The notes: generated from the letters alone by a model not told the origin. A DNA stretch of 64,000 nucleotides from Nemertoderma westbladi (GCA_032718475.1 JAUCBJ010001794.1:1-64000); one strand, 5' to 3'. Numbered from the stretch's first letter, positions 1 through 12,732 are shown. Numbers and translations are program-made.

Positions 1-432
1 GTAGCAGGTTACAGTGGCTGTTGGATTGCTTTCGAGCATTATAAACGATAATTTATTTCACTTGTGGTCAATTTGGGGTGAAGATCACTCACTATTTTCA
101 CTTGCAGTCAATGTGCGCCACTATCTGGCCTCATAATATTATAACATAAAATAATGTTAGGCAGTTCTGTATTCTGAATTCGTGTGTGTCACATGAACGA
201 AGCCCCGCCATAAACATCCTTGCCAAGATCTGACAAGAATCCTCAATTACTAACAAGAATTAACAAAAGTCTCAAATCACACCAAGACAATCCAAGCCAA
301 TGTCTCTCAATAACCTCCAGTATTATAAATATAATAAATAATAATGATCTTATTCAATAAAAAGTATTTGAAACAGGAGCACTCTTTGTTACTAATTTTA
401 CCGGTAGTACTTAATTATCAATTATTTTTTAG

Positions 433-546
433 CTGACCCATGCCATAACAATAACTGCGGTGGACACGGAAACTGTAGCAGTGTCGATGGTGCAGCTCAA
501 TGTCAATGTGACGAAGGCTATGATTCCAATGGAGGTGCTTGTGTTG
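433..546 (+). CDS. EGF-like domain exon, copy 1 (partial gene)
   Basis: A 114-bp exon preceded by TTTTTTAG and followed by GTGAGT, so both splice signals are canonical. It enters and leaves in phase 1, so it can be added or lost without shifting frame, as is usual for one-exon-per-domain EGF genes. The 38 codons contain six cysteines spaced C-x4-C-x5-C-x8-C-x1-C-x10-C, and the C5-C6 segment holds the GY pair typical of EGF modules. Such domains are extracellular, disulphide-bonded protein-binding modules. Neither the calcium-binding N-terminal signature nor a signal peptide is encoded here. Other exons of the gene (possibly fibropellin-, Notch- or other multi-EGF-like) lie outside the window, so the gene cannot be named. 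The call is firm for the fold and weak for the gene identity. Confidence 0.88.
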
Positions 547-1110
547 GTGAGTACATAAATGTAACTGAAAAATTCGCTTTCTTTCACCCAAATTAAATAT
601 TTTTATCTATCATGACTAATTTTGAAAACAATAAAATAGGAAATGGACCCTACCGAAATTAGCACCTACCGGTATGTACAGATAAATGATCAGATTTTTA
701 AACAAAATTGCGCAGATGTCAGAAAATACCCCTGTAAATAGATAATTATATGATGTTAGACAACCACGACTTTAGAGGGATTGTGATATTAATATGAAAA
801 CAATAAAATAGGAAATGGGGTCTTATTTTCTCAGATACTACCTAGCATTTAGGGCCACTTGGGCCACTGTTAGTACTCAGGCACTATGGCCTGTTAAAAA
901 ATGAAATACCAAATCGATTGTAGTGCTCCCAACCCTAACTACCAAAAGGAAAACGGCACCAAACCATACAGTAACTACAGGTACCAGTAAGTATTGCACG
1001 AATAGGCTATCCCATAAATTAAGAAAAATATAGGACATTTTGTCCGCCGAAAAGGTAAGTCTAAGTAATAAATTTTATAAAAATAAAAGGGTTTCGGAGA
1101 TCATTGAATT

Positions 1111-1329
1111 CATCGATTTATTACTAAGCCTTGTGTAGAAATGCATTACATAAGCCATTTTTCATCAGGACACCAGCTGTCATTGGTGTTATTTTACCAT
1201 TGCGCCTATGGCGTTTTTTCGTTTATGTCTATTTTTCGAGCCCACGGCTCATGGACGAAATAGCGGAACATACCAGGGACCTTAGAATCGCGGTATCTAG
1301 CTGCTGTGAAAATTTCATCAAAATCGTTA
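1111..1329 (+). repeat. Dispersed 219-bp repeat core (subtype 1), EGF unit 1
   Basis: Begins CATCGATTTATTACTAAGCC and ends near AAAATCGTTA. It matches the core of the units in the 19.8-64 kb array, with the subtype 1 stretch CACGGCTCATGGACGAAATA. The CAGT/CAGC tail and terminal hairpins of the array units are missing. Instead it runs into two copies of GAGTACGACCAC (about 1330-1356). It contains small hairpins such as CGCC-TAT-GGCG and GAGCC-CAC-GGCTC. Open frames of 60-71 codons cross it on both strands, but nothing supports coding. Confidence 0.85.
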
Positions 1330-1901
1330 TGAGTACGACCACTTGAGTACGACCACCGATTCGAATACCAAGACTTTAATATTATAGGTACAGCCACTAA
1401 CAACTACGATCTACTAATTAAAGAAAGTCTAATTATACAGAAACGAAGACCATCACTTAACATACAAGACACTTCATTCCCGCTATATCTATTTTAATTA
1501 TGATAACTATTACATACTGTACAGTACAATTCTAATGTATCTACTGTAATGAACACACTACCTAGTTAGTTTACTGCCTTTAGTCTTTGATTGCTACCGG
1601 TACTGTAATTTTTTCTATAATTTCTCTGTAATTCTGCATTTACTTCAATATACTTAGTAAAAATATCTAATTTACATTTATCGTAATTTTCCACCCTATC
1701 ACATTTTGAATTTTGTTTACTCTTATCTTTTACATTAATTTTAGGTTTTTTCATATAATTATAGTTATTTTGTACCTACAGTATTATGGCTGATGATGTA
1801 TAACGTAATATACGAAACGTTCCGGATTTAAACAATAATTATGTTCTTTCAAATCGCACTACTTATCTTATTTTGTCTCAAATTAAGATATCCTCCTGGG
1901 A

Positions 1902-2271
1902 TCACCATAACTTCAATTCAACTAATAGTATAGGTTTGGTTAGTTTATCTGCTGGATTGAGTTGACTAGGAACATATCTAAAATCTTGGAAATCTTTCAA
2001 AGTGTCTTTAATCTCTGCAGTTCTAGAACGAACAAAGGGCTTGAACTTTTTAGGAGGAGTTCTTAGCCAAGACAACACTGTAGTTGAGTCAACCCAAAGG
2101 CATTTTTGTTCAAATTCATAACCAAGTGATTTTTCAACTGTGTCTACAAGTCTAGCCATAACTGTAGTCCCCATTAATTCCAACCTTGGGACTGTTTGTG
2201 TCTTCAATGGTGCTACATAAGCCTTGGAAGCTACAAATGTCAATACAATAGAACCATCTGTATGTTCCCAT
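1902..2271 (-). pseudogene. BEL/Pao pol fragment (RNase H region), internally deleted, unit 1
   Basis: About 123 codons on the - strand encode the end of a BEL/Pao polyprotein, including RLELMGTTVMARLV, WVDSTTVLSWL and the closing PSQLNPADKLTKP, typical of the region after reverse transcriptase in this superfamily. The open frame extends to 2336, but codons before about 2271 come from non-BEL sequence joined at TCCCA/TGGTATCCGCC. Compared with unit 3, about 1.5 kb of pol is deleted at that point. There is no integrase on the 3' side: the frame stops at 1902. It is a dead fragment antisense in the EGF-gene intron. Confidence 0.85.
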
Positions 2272-3241
2272 GGTATCCGCCTGGGGTATGGTACATTTGT
2301 CCTTCCGTGTATATTTAGTATTCCATGGACAAACATAGTTTTTTTGTCTTCAATTCAAATCAGGAATGCCGAACCCTACAGAAGATGATTCTTTCTTCTT
2401 GATTGGGCAGGGCATTGTGATTAAATTAATACACAACATTTTTTTACCGCACATTACTGCTGTATCAATATCGATACATATTGTTTGTCTGTTATTCCAT
2501 ATTATTCTTTATTATTAAAAATAAATTAAGAATTATTCTTTATAAATATAAATATATTTCAAAACGTTTTCAGTTCCACATTATATGGTTGGTTAAAGGA
2601 CGCCATTATTTATCATAATACGTAAAGAAAGAACGTACCTTAATCTACCTGGGAAGAAACCTCATACTCATTAAATAGTTGATTGATATTATTAAAATTG
2701 AAGGGGGATGCAGGATGCTGGGAATTCAAGTAGTCAGGCTGTTAATATTAAGAAATATTACTATAGATAAAACTCGGAACAAACAGACCAAACCAAGAGT
2801 TTATTTCAGATCAAAGATTTAAGAAATTAAAGAATTATATGCTACTGAGGCGAGGCCGGGTTTAGAGCCCTGTAAATAATAACACAGCTCCTGCCTGTGC
2901 TCTTCTGACTGAGATAAAATTTCGCACTTTGTAATGTCACTAATTCAGTGTAATAATAAATGAGCAGAAGCCGTAGTGTATCCAAACCAACAAACAACCC
3001 AAATATCCCCAGGCCAATTACCAAAGATATGTAGGCCTAAGCTTAGATATGGGACTCTACCAGTCGGCTGTAAACACCTCATTAAGTAGTACCTTAGATA
3101 AAGAAGCATAATAGACCACAACAGGAGGGCGCCCACAGTTACCATACTGTAGCTGTGTTTACAGTGTTGAGTTATTTAGTTATTGGAAAATCCCTTTATT
3201 TCCTCCATTGGTTATTTTTAAAGTGTTTAATTTATGGTATA

Positions 3242-3321
3242 TTATAGGAAGGGATCTAGGGGTCTTAACATCGAATGATAAGTTTATTTTACCGAAAATA
3301 ACTTAACTTCCCTTCCTATAA
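3242..3321. repeat. 13-bp inverted repeat stem-loop, unit 1
   Basis: TTATAGGAAGGGA at 3242-3254 is exactly repeated inverted at 3309-3321, separated by 54 bases. No target duplication is obvious. It could be a tiny inverted-repeat element or an intron RNA hairpin. Confidence 0.7.
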
Positions 3322-3876
3322 ATAAATGTATAATAACAAACACCTCGAAAAACACAGCTTGCCACCACATTGTTACTATCATTAATTTATGGTAATTCCC
3401 AAGTACATAAAGCAACTAAATTTAGTTAATCTTAATAGTAAGTGGCTACGTTTGAATCGAATAGCCTATACCCCCCTCACTTTTGAACTGATGGCGCTGG
3501 TGACATGTCGATCCACCCAATTGTAGTCTGCTGATGCTGAAGGTAATATCTTACTGTTTTAAACAACAACATAGATCAAGATTGAAATGTTAGCTCTACA
3601 TGTATATCAATTTCCCCTGGCATTTGCACTCTTTTCCAAATTACTTGACTAAATAATAATTCCCTTTTTCAATATAAATTAGCTAAAATCTCTAACATTT
3701 CTTAATGATGATTAAAAAAAAGGCGCAACTAACACTCAAACCACTTTTTAAGGTACCGCATACTTTTTAATACTAGCTAGCTTATGCATCACAAAGTCAG
3801 TGGCTCAAAATGACCACAAACACGTGATTAGTGGGTTTGAAAAATTAATTTGATTTACTTTAAACATTAAGGGAAA

Positions 3877-3950
3877 GTAATAATAATAATAATAATAATA
3901 ATAATATTTATAAAGCGCCTTTCTAAGCACTATTTCAAGGCGCTGTTGTA
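3877..3950 (-). mobile_element. 74-bp L2-type retroposon 3' tail, unit 1
   Basis: Reads on the - strand as a stem AGCGCCTT...AAGGCGCT, then TTTATAAAT and an ATT trinucleotide tail. This is the usual 3' end of L2-clade LINEs and the SINEs they mobilise. GTA flanks both ends (3877-3879 and 3951-3953). The equivalent position at the unit 3/unit 4 junction (about 13288-13293) has a single GTA and no insert, which gives an empty site. It is only a 5'-truncated tail. Confidence 0.7.
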
Positions 3951-4382
3951 GTAGCAGGTTACAGTGGCTGTTGGATTGCTTTCGAGCATTATAAACGATA
4001 ATTTATTTCACTTGTGGTCAATTTGGGGTGAAGATCACTCACTATTTTCACTTGCAGTCAATGTGCGCCACTATCTGGCCTCATAATATTATAACATAAA
4101 ATAATGTTAGGCAGTTCTGTATTCTGAATTCGTGTGTGTCACATGAACGAAGCCCCGCCATAAACATCCTTGCCAAGATCTGACAAGAATCCTCAATTAC
4201 TAACAAGAATTAACAAAAGTCTCAAATCACACCAAGACAATCCAAGCCAATGTCTCTCAATAACCTCCAGTATTATAAATATAATAAATAATAATGATCT
4301 TATTCAATAAACAGTATTTGAAACAGGAGCACTCTTTGTTACTAATTTTACCGGTAGTACTTAATTATCAATTATTTTTTAG

Positions 4383-4496
4383 CTGACCCATGCCATAACA
4401 ATAACTGCGGTGGACACGGAAACTGTAGCAGTGTCGATGGTGCAGCTCAATGTCAATGTGACGAAGGCTATGATTCCAATGGAGGTGCTTGTGTTG
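4383..4496 (+). CDS. EGF-like domain exon, copy 2 (partial gene)
   Basis: The 114-bp sequence is identical to copy 1, including the TTTTTTAG acceptor, the GTGAGT donor and all six cysteines. Flanking introns differ from unit 1 by a few bases while the exon does not, which fits either very recent duplication or constraint. If spliced with copies 1, 3 and 4 it would add one more 38-residue module in frame. Whether all four are used in one transcript cannot be seen here. Confidence 0.88.
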
Positions 4497-5059
4497 GTGA
4501 GTACATAAATGTAACTGAAAAATTCGCTTTCTTTCACCCAAATTAAATATTTTTATCTATCATGACTAATTTTGAAAACAATAAAATAGGAAATGGACCC
4601 TACCGAAATTAGCACCTACCGGTATGTACAGATAAATGATCAGATTTTTAAACAAAATTGCACAGATGTCAGAAAATACCCCTGTAAATAGATAATTATA
4701 TGATGTTAGACAACCACGACTTTAGAGGGATTGTGTTATTAATATGAAAACAATAAAATAGGAAATGGGGTCTTATTTTCTCAGATACTACCTAGCATTT
4801 AGGGCCACTTGGGCCACTGTTAGTACTCAGGCACTATGGCCTGTTAAAAAATGAAATACCAAATCGATTGTAGTGCTCCCAACCCTAACTACCAAAAGGA
4901 AAACGGCACCAAACCATACAATAACTACAGGTACCAGTAAGTATTGCACGAATAGGCTATCCCATAAATTAAGAAAAATATAGGACATTTTGTCCGCCGA
5001 AAGGTAAGTCTAAGTAATAAATTTTATAAAAATAAAAGGGTTTCGGAGATCATCGATTT

Positions 5060-5278
5060 CATCGATTTAATACTAAGCCTTGTGTAGAAATGCATTACAT
5101 AAGCCATTTTTCATCAGGACACCAGCTGTCTTTGGTGTTATTTTACCATTGCTCCTATGGCGTTTTTTCGTTTATGTCTATTTTTCGAGCCCACGGCTCA
5201 TGGACGAAATAGCGGAACATACCAGGGACCTTAGAATCGCGGTATCTAGCTGCTGTGAAAATTTCATCAAAATCGTTA
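5060..5278 (+). repeat. Dispersed repeat core (subtype 1), EGF unit 2
   Basis: Same 219-bp core as at 1111-1329, with CTTTGG for CATTGG and TGCTCC for TGCGCC. The latter breaks the CGCC-TAT-GGCG hairpin. It is followed by the same GAGTACGACCAC doublet. Confidence 0.85.
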
Positions 5279-5846
5279 TGAGTACGACCACTTGAGTACG
5301 ACCACTGATTCGAATACCAAGACTTTAATATTATAGGTACAGCCACTAACAACTACGATCTACTAATTAAAGAAAGTCTAATTATACAGACACAAAGACC
5401 ATCACTTAACATACAAGACACTTCATTCCCGCTATATCTATTTTAATTATGATAACTATTACATACAGTACAATTCTAATGTATCTGCTGTAATGAACAC
5501 ACTACCTAGTTAGTTTACTGCCTTTAGTCTTTGATTGCTACCGGTACTGTAATTTTTTCTATAATTTCTCTGTAATTCTGCATTTACTTCATTATACTTA
5601 GTAAAAATATTCTAATTTACATTTATCGTAATTTTCCACCCTATCACATTTTGAATTTTGTTTACTCTTATCTTTTACATTAATTTTAGGTTTTTTCATA
5701 TAATTATAGTTATTTTGTACCTACAGTATTATGGCTGATGATGTATAACGTAATATACGAAACGTTCCGGATTTAAACAATAATTATGTTCTTTCAAATC
5801 GCACTACTTATCTTATTTTGTCTCAAATTAAGATATCCTCCTGGGA

Positions 5847-6216
5847 TCACCATAACTTCAATTCAACTAATAGTATAGGTTTGGTTAGTTTATCTGCTGG
5901 ATTGAGTTGACTAGGAACATATCTAAAATCTTGGAAATCTTTCAAAGTGTCTTTAATCTCTGCAGTTCTAGAACGAACAAAGGGCTTGAACTTTTTAGGA
6001 GGAGTTCTTAGCCAAGACAACACTGTAGTTGAGTCAACCCAAAGGCATTTTTGTTCAAATTCATAACCAAGTGATTTTTCAACTGTGTCTACAAGTCTAG
6101 CCATAACTGTAGTCCCCATTAATTCCAACCTTGGGACTGTTTGTGTCTTCAATGGTGCTACATAAGCCTTGGAAGCTACAAATGTCAATACAATAGAACC
6201 ATCTGTATGTTCCCAT
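5847..6216 (-). pseudogene. BEL/Pao pol fragment, internally deleted, unit 2
   Basis: Encodes the same residues as the unit 1 fragment and has the same deletion junction (TCCCA/TGGTATCCGCC). Units 1 and 2 therefore descend from one already-deleted copy. The frame closes at 5847 without integrase. Confidence 0.85.
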
Positions 6217-7187
6217 GGTATCCGCCTGGGGTATGGTACATTTGTCCTTCCGTGTATATTTAGTATTCCATGGACAAACATAGTTTTTTTGTCTTCAATT
6301 CAAATCAGGAATGCCGAACCCTACAGAAGATGATTCTTTCTTCTTGATTGGGCAGGGCATTGTGATTAAATTAATACACAACATTTTTTTACCGCACATT
6401 ACTGCTGTATCAATATCGATACATATTGTTTGTCTGTTATTCCATATTATTCTTTATTATTAAAAATAAATTAAGAATTATTCTTTATAAATATAAATAT
6501 ATTTCAAAACATTTTCAGTTCCACATTATATGGTTGGTTAAAGGACGCCATTATTTATCATAATACGTAAAGAAAGAACGTACCTTAATCTACCTGGGAA
6601 GAAACCTCATACTCATTAAATAGTTGATTGATATTATTAAAATTGAAGGGGGATCCAGGATGCTGGGAATTCAAGTAGTCAGGCTGTTAATATTAAGAAA
6701 TATTACTATAGATAAAACTCGGAACAAACAGACCAAACCAAGAGTTTATTTCAGATCAAAGATTTAAGAAATTAAAGAATTATATGCTACTGAGGCGAGG
6801 CCGGGTTTAGAGCCCTGTAAATAATAACACAGCTCCTGCCTGTGCTCTTCTGACTGAGATAAAATTTCGCACTTTTGTAATATCACTAATTCAGTGTAAT
6901 AATAAATGAGCAGAAGCCGTAGTGTATCCAAACCAACAAACAACCCAAATATCCCCAGGCCAATTACCAAAGATATGTAGGCCTAAGCTTAGATATGGGA
7001 CTCTACCAGTCGGCTGTAAACACCTCATTAAGTAGTACCTTAGATAAAGAAGCATAATAGACCACAACAGGAGGGCGCCCACAGTTACCATACTGTAGCT
7101 GTGTTTACAGTGTTGAGTTATTTAGTTATTGGAAAATCCCTTTATTTCCTCCATTGGTTATTTTTAAAGTGTTTAATTTATGGTATA

Positions 7188-7267
7188 TTATAGGAAGGGA
7201 TCTAGGGGTCTTAACATCGAATGATAAGTTTATTTTACCGAAAATAACTTAACTTCCCTTCCTATAA
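7188..7267. repeat. 13-bp inverted repeat stem-loop, unit 2
   Basis: TTATAGGAAGGGA at 7188-7200 and its exact inverted copy at 7255-7267, with the same 54-base spacing as in unit 1. Confidence 0.7.
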
Positions 7268-7822
7268 ATAAATGTATAATAACAAACACCTCGAAAAACA
7301 CAGCTTGCCACCACATTGTTACTATCATTAATTTATGGTAATTCCCAAGTACATAAAGCAACTAAATGTAGTTAATCTTAATAGTAAGTGGCTGCGTTTG
7401 AATCGAATAGCCTATACCCCCCTCACTTTTGAACTGATGGCGCTGGTGACATGTCGATCCACCCAATTGTAGTCTGCTGATGCTGAAGGTAATATCTTAC
7501 TATTTTAAACAACAACATAGATCAAGATTGAAATGTTAGCTCTACATGTATATCAATTTCCCGTGGCATTTGCACTCTTTTCCAAATTACTTGACTAAAT
7601 AATAATTCCCTTTTTCAATATAAATTAGCTAAAATCTCTAACATTTCTTAATGATGATTAAAAAAAAGGCGCAACTAACACTCAAACCACTTTTTAAGGT
7701 ACCGCATACTTTTTAATACTAGCTAGCTTATGCATCACAAAGTCAGTGGCTCAAAATGACCACAAACACGTGATTAGTGGGTTTGAAAAATTAATTTGAT
7801 TTACTTTAAACATTAAGGGAAA

Positions 7823-7896
7823 GTAATAATAATAATAATAATAATAATAATATTTATAAAGCGCCTTTCTAAGCACTATTTCAAGGCGCTATTGTA
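7823..7896 (-). mobile_element. 74-bp L2-type retroposon 3' tail, unit 2
   Basis: Same insert as 3877-3950, of the same length, including the AGCGCCTT/AAGGCGCT stem and the ATT tail. It was duplicated with the unit rather than inserted independently, since the flanks are the same. Confidence 0.7.
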
Positions 7897-8328
7897 GTAG
7901 CAGGTTACAGTGGCTGTTGGATTGCTTTCGAGCATTATAAACGATAATTTATTTCACTTGTGGTCAATTTGGGGTGAAGATCACTCACTATTTTCACTTG
8001 CAGTCAATGTGCGCCACTATCTGGCCTCATAATATTATAACATAAAATAATGTTAGGCAGTTCTGTATTCTGAATTCGTGTGTGTCACATGAACGAAGCC
8101 CCGCCATAAACATCCTTGCCAAGATCTGACAAGAATCCTCAATTACTAACAAGAATTAACAAAAGTCTCAAATCACACCAAGACAATCCAAGCCAATGTC
8201 TCTCAATAACCTCCAGTATTATAAATATAATAAATAATAATGATCTTATTCAATAAACAGTATTTGAAACAGGAGCACTCTTTGTTACTAATTTTACCGG
8301 TAGTACTTAATTATCAATTATTTTTTAG

Positions 8329-8442
8329 CTGACCCATGCCATAACAATAACTGCGGTGGACACGGAAACTGTAGCAGTGTCGATGGTGCAGCTCAATGTC
8401 AATGTGACGAAGGCTATGATTCCAATGGAGGTGCTTGTGTTG
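8329..8442 (+). CDS. EGF-like domain exon, copy 3 (partial gene)
   Basis: Identical in coding sequence to copies 1 and 2: phase 1-1, 38 codons, six cysteines, acceptor TTTTTTAG and donor GTGAGT. The intron downstream differs at single bases (for example TTTTC for TTTTG near 8519), so it is a separate copy and not an assembly echo of unit 2. Confidence 0.88.
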
Positions 8443-9005
8443 GTGAGTACATAAATGTAACTGAAAAATTCGCTTTCTTTCACCCAAATTAAATATTTTT
8501 ATCTATCATGACTAATTTTCAAAACAATAAAATAGGAAATGGACCCTACCGAAATTAGCACCTACCGGTATGTACAGATAAATGATCAGATTTTTAAACA
8601 AAATTGCACAGATGTCAGAAAATACCCCTGTAAATAGATAATTATATGATGTTAGACAACCACGACTTTAGAGGGATTGTGATATTAATATGAAAACAAT
8701 AAAATAGGAAATGGGGTCTTATTTTCTCAGATACTACCTAGCATTTAGGGCCACTTGGGCCACTGTTAGTACTCAGGCACTATGGCCTGTTAAAAAATGA
8801 AATACCAAATCGATTGTAGTGCTCCCAACCCTAACTACCAAAAGGAAAACGGCACCAAATCATACAATAACTACAGGTACCAGTAAGTATTGCACGAATA
8901 GGCTATCCCATAAATTAAGAAAAATATAGGACATTTTGTCCGCCGAAAGGTAAGTCTAAGTAATAAATTTTATAAAAATAAAAGGGTTTCGGAGATCATC
9001 GATTT

Positions 9006-9224
9006 CATCGATTTAATACTAAGCCTTGTGTAGAAATGCATTACATAAGCCATTTTTCATCAGGACACCAGCTGTCTTTGGTGTTATTTTACCATTGCTC
9101 CTATGGCGTTTTTTCGTTTATGTCTATTTTTCGAGCCCACGGCTCATGGACGAAATAGCGGAACATACCAGGGACCTTAGAATCGCGGTATCTAGCTGCT
9201 GTGAAAATTTCATCAAAATCGTTA
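9006..9224 (+). repeat. Dispersed repeat core (subtype 1), EGF unit 3
   Basis: Same variant as in unit 2 (CTTTGG, TGCTCC), so units 2 and 3 are closer to each other here than to units 1 and 4, which both have CATTGG and TGCGCC. Confidence 0.85.
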
Positions 9225-9792
9225 TGAGTACGACCACTTGAGTACGACCACTGATTCGAATACCAAGACTTTAATATTATAGGTACAGCCACTAACAACT
9301 ACGATCTACTAATTAAAGAAAGTCTAATTATACAGACACAAAGACCATCACTTAACATACAAGACACTTCATTCCCGCTATATCTATTTTAATTATGATA
9401 ACTATTACATACAGTACAATTCTAATGTATCTGCTGTAATGAACACACTACCTAGTTAGTTTACTGCCTTTAGTCTTTGATTGCTACCGGTACTGTAATT
9501 TTTTCTATAATTTCTCTGTAATTCTGCATTTACTTCATTATACTTAGTAAAAATATTCTAATTTACATTTATCGTAATTTTCCACCCTATCACATTTTGA
9601 ATTTTGTTTACTCTTATCTTTTACATTAATTTTAGGTTTTTTCATATAATTATAGTTATTTTGTACCTACAGTATTATGGCTGATGATGTATAACGTAAT
9701 ATACGAAACGTTCCGGATTTAAACAATAATTATGTTCTTTCAAATCGCACTACTTATCTTATTTTGTCTCAAATTAAGATATCCTCCTGGGA

Positions 9793-11671
9793 TCACCATA
9801 ACTTCAATTCAACTAATAGTATAGGTTTGGTTAGTTTATCTGCTGGATTGAGTTGACTAGGAACATTTCTAAAATCTTGGAAATCTTTCAAAGTGTCTTT
9901 AATCTCTGCAGTTCTAGAACGAACAAAGGGCTTGAACTTTTTAGGAGGAGTTCTTAGCCAAGACAACACTGTAGTTGAGTCAACCCAAAGGCATTTTTCT
10001 TCAAATTCATAACCAAGTGATTTTTCAACTGTGTCTACAAGTCTAGCCATAACTGTAGTCCCCATTAATTCCAACCTTGGGACTGTTTGTGTCTTCAATG
10101 GTGCTACATAAGCCTTGGAAGCTACAAATGTCAATACAATAGAACCATCTGTATGTTCCCATCTTATAAAAATACAAGCTCCATAAGCCTGTAGTCCTCC
10201 GTCTGAAAATCCGTGTAACTGTGGCTTGTTTATAACATCATGTGGTTTCAAACAACGAGAGGTCCTATACGAAAGGAGTTCTTGAATTTCCATGAAATTA
10301 TTCATCCACATAGTGCTTTCATCACTCGATAATGGACTATCCCAACTGATGCCTTGAGCCCACAGATCTTTAAACATAATTCGATACTTCATCATTACAG
10401 GCAAAACAAATCCCAGTGGGTCCCACACTCGGGCAATGCATCGAAGAATATTGCGCTTTGTGATAACACATATATTATCACCAAGGGTTTTATCTTTAAG
10501 ACTGAACTTATCTTCATCCTTATCCCATTGATGTCAAAGAACATTTACAACTCTAAAATCTTTAACTTGGTCGACATCACCACTATTTGAATGCCACCCC
10601 TTGATTTTAAACTTTCCTTTACCTAAGACATTGTCAATCTCAGCAATTGCTTTGATAGCAGAGCTCGAGTTTTCTTCAGAGTGGGCTACATCGTCAACAT
10701 ATAAGTGTTTCGACAATATATCATGGGCCATACTAAATTCATCTTTATGTGAATTGGCTAAGAACTTTATGGAATAACCGGCCAAATCTGGTGCTGGCTT
10801 ATCCCCAAATGGTAAACGGCGCCATTGATATATCTTTGGTGCAATACTGGAATCTCCATTTCTCCATAAGAATCTATGATAACTTCTATCATTTGGATGC
10901 AACTCAATCATGTTGAACATTTTTGAAATATTACCAGTGATTGCGACTCAATCCTCCCTCCAAGCTAGGAGGCAAGTAAACAAGCTATTCAGGTAATCAG
11001 GACCCTTTTCAAAACAATCATTAAGGCAATGACCATTAAACACTGCTGCCGAATTAAATACTACACGATAGTGTGTCGATTGGCTATTTGGTTGCTTCAC
11101 AAGAATATGGTCCAAGTACCGTGCAGATTCTACTATATTATCAACCTTTTCATTCTCCAATATTTCAACAAATCCTCTATTAACCAAGTCTTGAATTTGC
11201 TTATTGTACTGTACACATCAATATCTCCAGTGCGTCTCAATTGAGCCTCTCTCTTTTTCAACAATACTTCTGCTCTACTCCTATTGTTTGTCAATTTTTT
11301 AGGGAAACCTGGTTTCCAAGGCATTTTTACTTGAACACGACCATCATTCATAACTGTTGTTTGTTTAACATGCTTAACAAAGGCCGCTTCCTTTCTTTCA
11401 TTATCTGTACAAAAACATTCAGGAGTAGCTTTTATTCCAACGATACCAGAACAAAATAAGCGTTGAAAACAAGCATGTAAATCATCAGCATCACTAACTT
11501 TAATATAACCACTTTTTATTACAATACTCAATTCATATTTCGGCAATAATTTTTTATCACCCTCTTCAGGATGATATTTTGACAGTTCATTGTCATACAC
11601 ATGACAAAATTGACTCACAGCATTAACAACCTTTTCATCATCCAAATCAGTTGGAGCTTTATTGATCACTC
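9793..11671 (-). pseudogene. BEL/Pao pol pseudogene, unit 3
   Basis: Covers the second half of the protease-to-RT linker, reverse transcriptase and RNase H on the - strand. Visible motifs are PLTRAP-like context, RRLPFGDKPAPDL, LYVDDV (the RT YVDD box), VWDPLGFVLPVM, GFSDGGLQAYGACIF and WVDSTTVLSWL. The frame is broken between the pieces 11669-11133, 11187-10948, 10920-10534 and 10428-9793. The 5' side ends abruptly at about 11671, where unit 4 continues into further BEL sequence but unit 3 switches to CTGCCTGTGGAGTCCGCC. There is no gag, protease active site, integrase or LTR. It is a dead remnant. Confidence 0.88.
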
Positions 11672-12652
11672 TGCCTGTGGAGTCCGCCTGGGGTATGGTA
11701 CATTTGTCCTTCCGTGTATATTTAGTATTCCATGGACCAACATAGTTTTTTTGTCGGTCATTTCAAATCAGGAATGCCGAACTTTACAGAAGATGATTCT
11801 TTCTTCTTGATTGGGCAGGGCATTGTGATTAAATTAATACACAACATATTTTTACCGCACAATACTGCTGTATCCATATCGATACATATTGTTTGTCTGT
11901 TATCCCATATTATTCTTTATTATTAAAAATAAATTAAGAATTATTCTTTATAAATATAAATATATTTCAAAACGTTTTCAGTTCCACATTATATGGTTGG
12001 TTAAAGGACGCCATTATTTATCATATAATACGTAAAGAAAGCACGTACCTTAACCCACCTGGGAAGAAACCTCATACTCATTAAATAGTTGATTGATAAT
12101 ATTAAAATTGAAGGGGGATCCAGGATGCTGGGAATTCAAGTAGTCAGGCTGTTAATATTAAGAAATATTACTACATATAAAACTCGGAACAAACAGACCA
12201 AACAAAGAGTTTATTTCAGATCAAAGATTTAAGAAATTAAAGAATTATATGCTACTGAGGCGAGGCCGGGTTTAGAGCCCTGTAAATAATAACACAGCTC
12301 CTGCCTGTGCTCTTCTGACTGAGATAAAATTTCGCACTTTTGTAATATCACTAATTCAGTGTAATAATAAATGAGCAGAAGCCGTAGTGTATCCAAACCA
12401 ACAAACAACCCAAATATCCCCAGGCCAATTACCAAAGATATGTAGGCCTAAGCTTAGATATGGGACTCTACCAGTCGGCTGTAAACACCTCATTAAGTAG
12501 TACCTTAGATAAAGAAGCCTAATAGACCACAACAGGAGGGCGCCCACAGTTACCATACTGTAGCTGTGTTTACAGTGTTGAGTTATTTAGTTATTGGAAA
12601 ATCCCTTTATTTCATCCATTGGTTATTTTTAAAGTGTTTAATTTATGGTATA

Positions 12653-12732
12653 TTATAGGAAGGGATCTAGGAGTCTTAACATCGAATGATAAGTTTATTT
12701 TACCGAAAATAACTTAACTTCCCTTCCTATAA
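12653..12732. repeat. 13-bp inverted repeat stem-loop, unit 3
   Basis: TTATAGGAAGGGA at 12653-12665 with its exact inverted copy at 12720-12732. One base in the loop differs from units 1 and 2 (GGAGTC for GGGGTC) while the stem is unchanged. Confidence 0.7.

Larger units (their letters stand above)
1..3950 (+). repeat. EGF-exon tandem duplication unit 1
   Basis: First of four direct repeats; the next starts with the same bases at 3951. Contents in order: intron, EGF exon (433-546), AT-rich intron, repeat core (1111-1329), AT-rich intron with no recognisable gene (1330-1901), antisense BEL fragment (1902-2271), then about 1 kb of unrecognised intron (2272-3241), a 13-bp inverted repeat, more unrecognised intron and an L2-type tail. 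Two stretches at about 601-650 and 781-820 share the phrase AAAACAATAAAATAGGAAAT, so the intron has small internal duplications. The unit differs from unit 2 by scattered substitutions and very small indels. The true left edge may lie outside the window. Confidence 0.9.
3951..7896 (+). repeat. EGF-exon tandem duplication unit 2
   Basis: 3,946 bp, almost the same length and layout as unit 1: exon 4383-4496, repeat core 5060-5278, BEL fragment 5847-6216, inverted repeat 7188-7267, L2-type tail 7823-7896. Intron stretches between these (4497-5059, 5279-5846, 6217-7187, 7268-7822) hold no recognisable gene. The core start reads TCGATTTCATCGATTTAA, with a small internal duplication of ATCGATTT that units 3 and 4 also carry. 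Confidence 0.9.

Noticed and set aside
1350-1375. Pol III B-box (GATTCGAATACC) suggesting a tRNA-derived SINE
   Set aside because: No A-box at a suitable distance and no cloverleaf; the match is partial.
1206-1403. Antisense frame over the core in the EGF units, and the 66-68 codon - strand frames near 2842-3145, 6764-7091 and 12229-12556
   Set aside because: Short, without recognisable domains, and conserved only because the units are recent duplicates.
1566-1754. Lys/Asn-rich - strand frame in unit 1
   Set aside because: It is broken in the other units by a single-base insertion (ATATTCTAATTT) and is AT-rich intron sequence.
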